Shown: positions 1-5,311 of the stretch, one piece after another
Layout: each line of letters begins with the position of its first letter
How positions within the stretch are numbered: position 1 is the first letter of the stretch
Assembly (NCBI GenBank): GCA_034104265.1
Contig: JAXEEE010000092.1
Location: forward strand, 1 to 5,311
From: UBA11524 sp034104265
GTDB taxonomy: Bacteria; Bacillota; Clostridia; Christensenellales; Aristaeellaceae
Reading direction: 5' to 3'
Length of the DNA stretch: 5,311 nucleotides
Made by a program: the position numbers and the translations under genes
Notes under the pieces: generated by a model
What the model was told of the DNA's origin: nothing
Databases searched by the model: none
The model's input: the letters and a program-made list of their open reading frames with translations, nothing else

Positions 1-20
1 TCCTGGATGTGAGCCTATAA

Positions 21-51
21 GAAAAGCCACCGGAAAATCCGGTGGCTTTTC
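21..51 (-). terminator. Intrinsic terminator closing the lysis operon, probably bidirectional
   Basis: Positions 21-33 (gaaaagccaccgg) pair perfectly with 39-51, giving a 13-bp stem around a 5-nt loop; A34-T38 could add a further pair. Read on the minus strand, the stem ends in TTTTC followed by TTAT, a good U-tract, and it starts 13 nt after the holin stop codon. Read on the plus strand, the stem also ends in TTTTC and continues with TTTG, so it could also stop transcription entering from the left. The position and shape make this the 3' end of the lysin-holin transcript. Confidence 0.9.
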
Positions 52-64
52 TTTGTCTGTTCCG

Positions 65-517
65 TCATTCCTCCCCGCCCGCGTCCTCGTCGGGCGGTTC
101 ATCATTCCTGTCCCGCAGCTGCTCCAGCGCCTGCCGGATCCGCCTGGGGAACGGCACGCCCGCCAGCGCCAGGTTCTCCAGCACCGACAGGCCCTCGTTC
201 GCAATGTAAAACCAGATCACCATGCTGCGGAAGATCGCCGCGTCCGTACCCATCGCCCGGTCCAGCAGCGCCGCCATCAGTACGAAGATCAGCATCAGGC
301 ACTTCTTGCACAGCCCGATGAACCCCACCTTGCTGTCCAGGTGCCCCGTCTCCGTCTTGATCGACTTGCCCATCCAGGCCACCAGCATGCCCGTCGCATA
401 GTCGATCACCATGAAGGCCACCAGCACGATCATCATCGTGTCGAAGCCCCCGAACGCGCCCGCCACCGCACCGCCGATGGCCGCCAGAACCTTCACCAGC
501 TTGTCCCACCATTCCAT
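65..517 (-). CDS. Phage holin, TcdE/Cph1-type (Phage_holin_4 family)
   Basis: A 150-residue small membrane protein. Holins of this family accumulate in the cytoplasmic membrane late in infection and open lesions that give the endolysin access to peptidoglycan. Hydrophobic segments are visible at about residues 9-23, 27-49, 71-86 and 95-117. Two family hallmarks are present: a DYATGMLVAW block (39-48) followed by the SKVGFIG loop (62-68), and a C-terminal block with ANEGLSVLENLALAGVPFP (106-124). The tail from about 126 is highly charged and ends in acidic residues, as expected for the cytoplasmic end of a holin. The ATG at 517-515 is chosen because an AAGGAGG ribosome binding site lies 8 nt upstream. 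I see no dual-start motif near the N-terminus, so there is no obvious antiholin made from the same gene. It follows the lysin by 23 nt and is followed by a strong terminator, so it is the last gene of the operon. The family call is from recognised motifs and is secure; the lysis role is inferred from family and context. Confidence 0.93.
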   Translation of the reverse strand: MEWWDKLVKVLAAIGGAVAGAFGGFDTMMIVLVAFMVIDYATGMLVAWMGKSIKTETGHLDSKVGFIGLCKKCLMLIFVLMAALLDRAMGTDAAIFRSMVIWFYIANEGLSVLENLALAGVPFPRRIRQALEQLRDRNDEPPDEDAGGEE

Positions 518-525
518 GATACCGT

Positions 526-532
526 CCTCCTT
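526..532 (-). promoter_or_regulatory. Ribosome binding site of the holin
   Basis: The minus strand reads AAGGAGG here, a full match to the anti-Shine-Dalgarno complement, with 8 nt between it and the holin ATG. It lies within the 23-nt lysin-holin gap, so the holin has its own strong initiation site and need not depend on translational coupling. Confidence 0.9.
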
Positions 533-540
533 TGCTTTTC

Positions 541-1293
541 TCAGCCCATCAGCGCCGCCCAGGTCTCCGGGCCCACCACGCCGTCCACTGTCAGCCCGCG
601 CACCGTCTGAAACCGGCGCACCGCGTTCTGCGTCCGGCTCCCGAAGATCCCGTCCGCACCTCTGGCCCCCACGTCATAGCCCAGATACATCAGCATCCGC
701 TGAATGGCCGCCACATCCTCGCCCTCCGCGCCCTTCTTCAAAAGGCGCGTGTAGGCCGTGTGCATCTCCTGCCCGCAGGCCGGACACACCCGCACCCCCG
801 TCGATTCCTCCACCGGCGAATCCTCCGCCGTATCCTCCACCGGCTGATTCCCCAGCCCGTAGTCCAGCAGTTTGCACAGCCCCACCCGGTTCCAGCCGCC
901 GTTCGGGATCGTCCTGCCCGCGAACTTGCTCTCGCATACGCACCCCCGGCTGGAGGACGAATGCACCGCGCCCAGGCCCTGGCCCGTGTACACGCCCACG
1001 TGGCTGGCGTTCCCCAGCCCGTCCCGGTAGCCCCGGGCCACCTCGCCCCCGTCATCCGCCCAGATGAACAGCCACGCGCCCACCGGAATCCTCCCGTACC
1101 GCGCCCGGCATTCCTCCGGCGTGCCCACCCAGGCCATGTCCCGGTACATGGCGTTGCTGCCCTTCCAGTCCGCCCGGATGCCGATCATCGCCAGGCATAC
1201 CTCCATGAACGCCTGACAATCCATCTCCTGATAGCTGATGCCCTGGCCCGCCAGCCCCTGCGCAGCCTGGGCGAACCGCTCCGAAGAAAGCAT
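541..1293 (-). CDS. Endolysin: NlpC/P60-type cysteine peptidase with C-terminal peptidoglycan-binding domain
   Basis: A 250-residue lysin. The N-terminal domain (about 1-145) resembles NlpC/P60 (C40) peptidases, which cleave peptide bonds in peptidoglycan stems or cross-links. The likely catalytic residues are Cys26 in EMDCQAFM, His98 in SHVGVYTGQG and His111 in AVHSSSSRG; their order and spacing fit the Cys-His-His layout of the family. A proline- and acid-rich linker (about 148-168) leads to a CPAC pair (170-173). The C-terminus (about 186-248) is a PG_binding_1-type domain, recognisable from EDVAAIQRML, DGIFGSRTQNAVRRFQ and GLTVDGVVGPETW. No signal peptide is visible, so release through the holin encoded next is expected. 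The frame extends upstream to an ATG at 1356, but the ATG at 1293-1291 is preferred because it follows a strong purine-rich Shine-Dalgarno, while the ATGs at 1320 and 1356 lack one and the upstream codons lie partly in a hairpin. The exact bond cleaved (for example a D-glutamyl or a cross-bridge bond) cannot be read from sequence. Confidence 0.92.
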   Translation of the reverse strand: MLSSERFAQAAQGLAGQGISYQEMDCQAFMEVCLAMIGIRADWKGSNAMYRDMAWVGTPEECRARYGRIPVGAWLFIWADDGGEVARGYRDGLGNASHVGVYTGQGLGAVHSSSSRGCVCESKFAGRTIPNGGWNRVGLCKLLDYGLGNQPVEDTAEDSPVEESTGVRVCPACGQEMHTAYTRLLKKGAEGEDVAAIQRMLMYLGYDVGARGADGIFGSRTQNAVRRFQTVRGLTVDGVVGPETWAALMG

Positions 1294-1298
1294 CAAAT

Positions 1299-1310
1299 CC
1301 CTCCCCTCCT
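1299..1310 (-). promoter_or_regulatory. Extended ribosome binding site that fixes the lysin start
   Basis: The minus strand reads AGGAGGGGAGGG, two overlapping Shine-Dalgarno-like blocks. AGGAGG ends 11 nt before the ATG at 1293, and GGAGGG ends 5 nt before it. Both point to this ATG rather than to the two in-frame ATGs further upstream, one of which (1320) would place this purine tract inside the coding sequence. Confidence 0.8.
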
Positions 1311-1324
1311 CACCGATCATACAC

Positions 1325-1354
1325 AAAAGGCACGGAGGTTTAGATACCCCGTGC
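1325..1354 (-). terminator. Hairpin with short U-tract just upstream of the lysin
   Basis: Positions 1330-1335 (gcacgg) pair with 1349-1354, and 1337-1339 pair with 1346-1348, leaving A1336 bulged: nine pairs in all. On the minus strand the stem is followed directly by CTTTTG, which resembles an intrinsic terminator or attenuator. It ends about 30 nt before the lysin start codon, close to the leader of the lysis genes. The loop is open and partly A/T, so it may be a modest terminator or only a structural element. Confidence 0.35.
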
Positions 1355-1360
1355 ATCTAT

Positions 1361-1389
1361 TCGTTGAAGTGGCAAGGCCACTTCAACGA
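1361..1389. repeat. Perfect 13-bp inverted repeat
   Basis: Positions 1361-1373 (tcgttgaagtggc) are exactly complementary to 1377-1389, with a 3-nt loop. The structure is very stable, but neither strand has a T-run after it, so it does not look like a standard intrinsic terminator. Its role is unknown; possibilities are an RNA-stabilising hairpin, a binding site for a dimeric protein, or an arm of a dispersed repeat. Confidence 0.85.
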
Positions 1390-1454
1390 GTTTCCACTCA
1401 CTCACTGGTCGTCTGGCTTCGCCATCCTCCCGGCCGTTCGTTCGCGCAAGGAAT

Positions 1455-1472
1455 GTTTCGCTGACGCGAAAC
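1455..1472. repeat. 7-bp inverted repeat with tetraloop
   Basis: Positions 1455-1461 (gtttcgc) pair with 1466-1472 around the loop TGAC. A wider pairing is possible between GGTCGT at 1407-1412 and ACGACC at 1471-1476, which would compete with this stem. No terminator-like T-run follows. Confidence 0.7.
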
Positions 1473-1480
1473 GACCCGCC

Positions 1481-1499
1481 CCCGGGGCAAAGCCCCGGG
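1481..1499. repeat. GC-only 8-bp inverted repeat
   Basis: Positions 1481-1488 (cccggggc) pair perfectly with 1492-1499 around the loop AAA. The stem consists only of G and C. No T-run follows on either strand. It lies between the two neighbouring hairpins with only short spacers. Confidence 0.8.
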
Positions 1500-1510
1500 A
1501 TACGATGAAA

Positions 1511-1536
1511 ATCGGAGGGGCTGCGGCCCCTCCGAT
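1511..1536 (-). terminator. Possible intrinsic terminator of the giant gene
   Basis: Positions 1511-1521 (atcggaggggc) pair perfectly with 1526-1536 around a 4-nt loop: an 11-bp, GC-rich stem lying 22 nt after the stop codon of the giant gene. On the minus strand the stem runs into TTTTCATC, a short U-tract. An outer pairing is possible between ATGAAAA (1505-1511) and TTTTCAT (1547-1553), which would compete with the U-tract. Position and shape favour a terminator, but the T-run is weak. Confidence 0.45.
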
Positions 1537-1558
1537 GCCTCTCAGGTTTTCATACGCT

Positions 1559-4500
1559 TCACTTGAACCAGCTGTCAATGGTCGCCTGGCTGTAGCCCAT
1601 CTGCTTCAGCGCGGCCCGGACGTTGCTCTCGTACTCCTTGCCCTTGACAGATCGTTTGCACCAGTTCTTCAGCTTTTCGTCCACGGCTTTGGATCCGTTT
1701 TGCTGTACCAGGTATTTGTGGATGTAATGTGCCTGCTTGCCGTCGGATTGCTTCATCAGGCCGTACAGCTGGTCGCTGATCTTGCTGTCGTTCAGGTCGC
1801 TGGTCCATGCCTTCAGGTCAGCGTTGTCGATGCCCACGCCCGCAGCCTTCATCATGGCGGACAGCTCCATCTGCTTCTTCGTGTCTCCCGTCCATACCGC
1901 CCAGCAGTATTCCTTCTGGTAGGAGGTTTTCACCCTTTTCCGCAGATCCGCGTCCGATTCGCCCAGCTGCCGCAGCAGCTTGACCGCGCCCTTCAGTTTC
2001 TCCGGATCCCCGGATTCCACCGCCGCATTGTACGCTTTCTTCTGTGCCTGCTTAATGGGATCCGTGGCAACATCGTCCCGCTCCAGCTCGATGATCAGGC
2101 CCTCGGTGACAATGCTGTCATCCTCAGGGTAATACTTGTTCAGCTCACTGCAGATCATGGATGCCACGGCCCTCTCGCCAATGTCGCCATCTGCCACCTC
2201 CCGGTACAGCCGGCTGTACTCGTCCAGGTCTCCGTCAACCAGCGCCTTCGCCGCCTGAGGCAGCCTGTCCTCCACCGCCCGCATCTTCGTCTTGAAGGTC
2301 GATATCATGCTTTGCCCGCCACCCGTGCGGATGGCCGCGTCGGCAGCCAGGCTGAAGTCCTCCCCGAAGCCGCTGTCGAAATAGGCCGTCAGCATCAGGT
2401 CATAGTAGATGCCCGAATTCACCTTCCTCCCGTCGCCCTGCTTCTTCATCACGTAGTTTTTCTCCGCAGCGGCGACGCGCTTCTCAAAGGACAGCGATCT
2501 GTCCCAGGCCGCGCCCGCCAGGCTGTCCCGGTTGAAGTATTCGTCCGCCGAGCGATAGATGGATTCCACATCCCGCCACAGGTTCCCCAAGCCGATGCCC
2601 AGCAGCGAGGAGGATCCACGGGTCATCTTGTAGGCCGCCTTGAGCCAGTCGCCCTCCGCGCCCTTCTCCATCTCCTTGAGCGCCCCGGCAAAGTCGCTGA
2701 GCCACTGGGTCGTCAGGTCGCCGGAGGACGTGTAGGAGAAAGCGCCCTGCACCATGTTGGTGAAGATGCTGCCCATGCCCAGCATGTTCTCCGTGAAGTT
2801 GTCGCCCAGCGCGTCCAGCCACTTGTCCATGCCCGTGCGCACGCCGATGATATTCCCGTCCTCGTCCTTCTTCTCGTTGTCCCGGTCCCGCAGCGCCGTC
2901 ACAATGGACTTGAGCGCCGCCGTCACCGCCGAGGACACCGTGATCGAGATAAGCGTCCTGCTCAGCTGCTTCCCGGCCTTCGCCTTCGCCTCCCTGCCGT
3001 TGGCCCCCGCCAGGTCCTGCACCGATCTGTACACCATGTTGTACATCGTCAGCGGCTCGGACATGAAGGCCATCTGCTGCTTCATCATGCCCTTCTCCGT
3101 GGCCCATTCCGCCCGCTGGAAGATGCTGTCCACCACCTGCGTCTTGTCGATCACCTCCGTGAACCGCTCCGCGCAGGCCGCAAAGTACGCCTCGCTCCCC
3201 TTTGTCAGATCCTTGCGGGTGTCCGCCACCTCCAGCTTCACCGCCTCCCAGATCCTCGCCCAGGTCGCCCGGTCGCCCATCTCCGCCAGCTTGCCGCCCC
3301 ACTCGTTCAGCGTGTCCATGCGCGTGTTCCGCGCCCTCTGGTACATCCCCCGGGACATGTTGGTGTCAAAGTACCCCCAGCCCTTCAGGATGGCGATGGG
3401 CGCATACTGCTCCAGCTCCGCGTAGCTGGAGGAAATGCTCCGTCCGGCCACCTTCCCCGCAGCCCGCTTGCCCAGGTTCGCCGCAGCCAGCGCCGTCCCG
3501 CCGTAGAAATACTTCGGGTCAATCTCCGCCATGGCCCGGGCCGCGCTGCCCGCCTGCTGGATGGCCACCGACAGGTTGAAGGTCACCGCCGCGCCCTTCG
3601 CCTTGCTCATGAACGCGTTCAGCCAGCTGCCGCCCGCCTCCGTGGCACTGTTGCCGTTCAGGCGGGAGAGGAAGTTCATGATGTACTCCGCCGTCTGCGG
3701 GCTGTAGTACCGCTTCACCAGCGCCCGGATCCGCTCCCCGCCCTCCGTCTTGTAGTTCATCATGCGGGTCATATCCTCGATGGGCAGCACGAAGGCGTTG
3801 TAGTCGCTCATCTTCTCCACATGCTGGCACCAGATCTCCGTGAACGGCCTGATCTCCAGCGGCGCCGACGCCTTGTCCGTCAGGGCCTTGGTGAAGCTGC
3901 CCGTTTTCAGTCGGCTGTCCTGCTCCGTGGCAGGCTCCTGGGCCACATAGTTCTTGTTCACGCTGAACGGAATGTAGTACTCCTCGTGGAACTTCTCCAC
4001 CCCGTACAGCTGCATGGTCACCTCGTTGCCCCAGTCCGCGCACTCCCCGGACAGGAAGCCCACCATGTGATCCACGTACTCCTTCTGCTGCTGCGTCAGG
4101 CCCCGGTCGATCATCTCCTGCAGGTCGGGCCCCGCCAGGCGGATGGGCGCGGTGGACGTGCCCCTGGGCGTGTTGGCCAGGGTGAAGCCCCCGCCCAGCA
4201 GGTGGTTCGTGCCCACCAGCTGCTCGCGCTTCCAGGTGGCGTAGAGCGTCATCAGCTCCTGATCCGTCAGCTGCAGCTTTCGCCCGTCCGCCGTGGTGTA
4301 GGTCTTCGCCTTGCTCCGCTTGGCCTGGCTGCCCTCGGTGCGGATGCTCTCCTGCTGGCCGTATCGTTTCAGCGCCTCCTCCAGATACTCCTGGGCCTGG
4401 CTCACGTTGCGGATGTGGACGTTCTCCGCGTTGCGCAGGGCCTTCCAGGCCGTCTCCATGGGCGTGCCCCGGAACTGGCCGAACACCGTCACCGGCTTCA

Positions 4501-5311
4501 GCAGGCCCTTGCTCACAGCGTTTGCGCCCCACTTGGCAAAGCTGCCCTGCTTCATCTTCTCCCGCCGGGTCAGCATCCCCGCGGCCATTTCCTCCCCGGC
4601 CTCACTCAGGCTTTCCTTCCGCTCCTGCATGAACAGCCGGTCCTCGTTCACCACCGCCGCTGTGTACCCGGCCACAATGTTCCGCAGCGCCTCCATCTCC
4701 CGCATGGTCAGATCCCGCGCCGCCTTGCCGTTCGCCGTCTCCGCCAGCAGGTCAAAGTCCGATACCAGGTCGCCGTTCACATACGCCGCGAAGGGCCCCC
4801 GCGCCCCGTCCGCGTCCGGCTGGCCCAGCGCCTTGTAGGCCTCCTTCGCCCGGTTGATGGCCTCCGCCGTCAGCACGTTGCGCTGCTTTCCGTCCTTGTA
4901 GCCCTCCAGCCTGCCCTCAAAGTCGATGGCCCGCATCAGCTCGGTCACCGCGTCGTTCATGCTCTGGGGGATGAACGCGCCGAGCCGTGGCTCCCGGATT
5001 TTTTTCAGCAGCTGATCCCGCTGGCGGATCACCTGGCCCCGCATCTTCGCGTAGTCCTGGTTGTCCTTCCGCCGCTGGGCCTGGCGGCGCTCCTTGTTCC
5101 TCGCCGCGTCCCGGTATTCCTGAATCCTGGCCTCCATCCGGCCCACCTTGCGCACCTGCGCCGCCTGCTCCCGGATCTTCGCCCGGGCATCGCTGAGCTG
5201 CCGCGTCAGCTTTTCCACCTGCCGGGCCTGCCCGTCCTTCACCTCCGGCATGCCCAGGTATTCCTCATACATCAGCATGGCCAGGTCGCTGGCGTACTGC
5301 GGCAGACTGCT
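1559..5311 (-). CDS. Giant phage protein, C-terminal part (large polyvalent protein, LPD38-like), partial
   Basis: One intact frame of 1250 residues up to the window edge. The first ATG in the window (5278) has no ribosome binding site, and the 11 codons before it continue the frame, so the true start lies outside. Numbering below is from that ATG. Residues about 17-97 are strongly charged and heptad-like (coiled coil). Residues 98-215 and 262-305 resemble segments common in giant proteins of Firmicutes phages. The middle (about 400-600) has aromatic-rich motifs: DWGNEVTMQLYG, WCQHVEKMSDYNAFVLP and FNLSVAIQQAGSAARA. Residues about 725-850, with MSEPLTMYNMV, a hydrophobic stretch at 774-795 and a GIRTG-like loop near 812-817, are where I place an LPD38-like domain. 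The C-terminus (about 1008-1237) is helical and repetitive. Known family members often carry enzymatic domains (helicase, methyltransferase, protease or similar) nearer the N-terminus and are proposed to enter the host with phage DNA; no catalytic motif is visible in this part. It precedes the lysis genes, which fits a late virion or ejected protein. The phage origin is secure; the domain name and role are inferred from memory of the family and unverified. Confidence 0.8.
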   Translation of the reverse strand, partial: SSLPQYASDLAMLMYEEYLGMPEVKDGQARQVEKLTRQLSDARAKIREQAAQVRKVGRMEARIQEYRDAARNKERRQAQRRKDNQDYAKMRGQVIRQRDQLLKKIREPRLGAFIPQSMNDAVTELMRAIDFEGRLEGYKDGKQRNVLTAEAINRAKEAYKALGQPDADGARGPFAAYVNGDLVSDFDLLAETANGKAARDLTMREMEALRNIVAGYTAAVVNEDRLFMQERKESLSEAGEEMAAGMLTRREKMKQGSFAKWGANAVSKGLLKPVTVFGQFRGTPMETAWKALRNAENVHIRNVSQAQEYLEEALKRYGQQESIRTEGSQAKRSKAKTYTTADGRKLQLTDQELMTLYATWKREQLVGTNHLLGGGFTLANTPRGTSTAPIRLAGPDLQEMIDRGLTQQQKEYVDHMVGFLSGECADWGNEVTMQLYGVEKFHEEYYIPFSVNKNYVAQEPATEQDSRLKTGSFTKALTDKASAPLEIRPFTEIWCQHVEKMSDYNAFVLPIEDMTRMMNYKTEGGERIRALVKRYYSPQTAEYIMNFLSRLNGNSATEAGGSWLNAFMSKAKGAAVTFNLSVAIQQAGSAARAMAEIDPKYFYGGTALAAANLGKRAAGKVAGRSISSSYAELEQYAPIAILKGWGYFDTNMSRGMYQRARNTRMDTLNEWGGKLAEMGDRATWARIWEAVKLEVADTRKDLTKGSEAYFAACAERFTEVIDKTQVVDSIFQRAEWATEKGMMKQQMAFMSEPLTMYNMVYRSVQDLAGANGREAKAKAGKQLSRTLISITVSSAVTAALKSIVTALRDRDNEKKDEDGNIIGVRTGMDKWLDALGDNFTENMLGMGSIFTNMVQGAFSYTSSGDLTTQWLSDFAGALKEMEKGAEGDWLKAAYKMTRGSSSLLGIGLGNLWRDVESIYRSADEYFNRDSLAGAAWDRSLSFEKRVAAAEKNYVMKKQGDGRKVNSGIYYDLMLTAYFDSGFGEDFSLAADAAIRTGGGQSMISTFKTKMRAVEDRLPQAAKALVDGDLDEYSRLYREVADGDIGERAVASMICSELNKYYPEDDSIVTEGLIIELERDDVATDPIKQAQKKAYNAAVESGDPEKLKGAVKLLRQLGESDADLRKRVKTSYQKEYCWAVWTGDTKKQMELSAMMKAAGVGIDNADLKAWTSDLNDSKISDQLYGLMKQSDGKQAHYIHKYLVQQNGSKAVDEKLKNWCKRSVKGKEYESNVRAALKQMGYSQATIDSWFK
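1568..2257 (-). other. Repetitive helical C-terminal domain of the giant protein
   Basis: Residues about 1008-1237 of the giant protein contain recurring helix-turn-helix-like units with a Gly-Asp at the turn: LVDGDLDEYSRLYREV (G1016-D1017), AVESGDPEKLKGAVKLL (G1090-D1091) and AVWTGDTKKQMELSAMM (G1131-D1132). A looser unit follows at about 1171-1205. Two of the spacings, 74 and 41 residues, fit a unit of roughly 37-41 residues with one degenerate copy between the first and second. The pattern suggests an alpha-solenoid-like scaffold for protein contacts. Confidence 0.5.
4988..5230 (-). other. Charged coiled-coil segment of the giant protein
   Basis: Residues about 17-97 (numbered from the first visible ATG) are rich in Arg, Lys, Gln and Glu with regularly spaced Leu, Val, Ile and Met, and lack Pro and almost all Gly until the EPRLG turn at 96-100. 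This is the profile of a long coiled coil and probably links an unseen N-terminal part to the conserved middle. Confidence 0.6.

Larger units (their letters stand above)
1294..1558. other. Hairpin-rich intergenic region between giant gene and lysin
   Basis: This gap of 265 bases has no credible gene on either strand. It contains five closely spaced inverted repeats (1330-1354, 1361-1389, 1455-1472, 1481-1499 and 1511-1536), plus a short tandem run of CACT/CTCA units near 1395-1406. It is about ten times longer than the 23-nt lysin-holin gap and unlike the compact spacing typical of phage late operons. It could be a terminator plus promoter region, an RNA-processing region, or a dispersed intergenic repeat of the host or phage. 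No convincing promoter is visible: a TATCTA at 1341-1346 on the minus strand could be a -10 box but has only a poor -35 match. Confidence 0.75.

Noticed and set aside
53..1067. Plus-strand open frames at 53-610 and 411-1067
   Set aside because: Both are antisense to the holin and lysin and give low-complexity Pro/Arg/Ser- or His/Gln-rich products. They are shadows of the real genes.
1294..1356. Longer lysin starting at the ATG at 1356 or 1320
   Set aside because: Neither ATG has a Shine-Dalgarno sequence, the 1356 start would run through a hairpin, and the extra residues do not resemble the peptidase domain. The ATG at 1293 has a strong site.
532..1464. 310-codon open frame on the plus strand
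   Set aside because: It lies antisense to the lysin, whose domains are unmistakable. Its product is Pro/His/Arg-rich with no recognisable domain and no good ribosome binding site, as expected for an antisense shadow in GC-rich DNA.
1321..1558. CRISPR array in the hairpin-rich gap
   Set aside because: The stems differ in sequence and length, and there are no regularly spaced identical direct repeats.
2484..3302. 272-codon minus-strand frame inside the giant gene
   Set aside because: It overlaps the giant gene in another frame and gives a Gly/Arg/Gln-rich, domainless product. The main frame is continuous and has conserved motifs here.
3519..4532. 337-codon minus-strand frame inside the giant gene
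   Set aside because: Same situation: a Gly/Ala/Glu/Arg-rich out-of-frame shadow of the giant gene.
2754..4838. Plus-strand frames at 2754-3425 and 4311-4838
   Set aside because: They are Ser/Ala/Pro-rich antisense translations of the giant gene, with no start signals or domains.
1559..5278. Giant gene as a complete gene starting at the ATG at 5278
   Set aside because: No ribosome binding site precedes this ATG, and the frame stays open and protein-like to the window edge, so an upstream start is far more likely.

Overview
The window looks like the distal end of the late region of a phage or prophage from a GC-rich, low-GC-phylum-type host, most plausibly a gut Firmicute (Clostridia, Oscillospiraceae-like). 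This rests on the holin and lysin families, strong Shine-Dalgarno sequences (AAGGAGG) and GC-rich codon use. The host assignment is inference. No integrase, att site or host gene is visible, so free phage and prophage cannot be told apart. All three genes are on the minus strand, so the reading order runs from high to low coordinates.

Layout in transcription order: (1) 5311-1559 is one uninterrupted reading frame of at least 1250 codons, open at the window edge. It is the C-terminal part of a giant phage protein resembling the 'large polyvalent protein' class (LPD38-like), with a charged coiled-coil segment, a long conserved middle, a hydrophobic segment and a repetitive helical C-terminus. 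(2) 1558-1294 is a non-coding gap packed with five perfect or near-perfect hairpins. Two of them resemble intrinsic terminators on the minus strand. (3) 1293-541 encodes an endolysin with an N-terminal NlpC/P60-type cysteine peptidase and a C-terminal peptidoglycan-binding domain. (4) After a 23-nt gap with a textbook ribosome binding site, 517-65 encodes a TcdE/Phi-Cp-type holin (Phage_holin_4 family). (5) A strong, probably bidirectional intrinsic terminator at 21-51 closes the unit. Positions 1-20 hold nothing I can assign.

Working model: the giant protein is a virion-associated, possibly ejected protein made late. The lysin and holin form a two-gene lysis cassette: the holin permeabilises the membrane and the lysin cuts peptidoglycan. 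The hairpin-rich gap may uncouple lysis-gene expression from the structural gene, or may be an inserted dispersed repeat. It and the unassigned giant protein are the two places where something undescribed could lie. I see no CRISPR array, tRNA, rRNA or insertion sequence.
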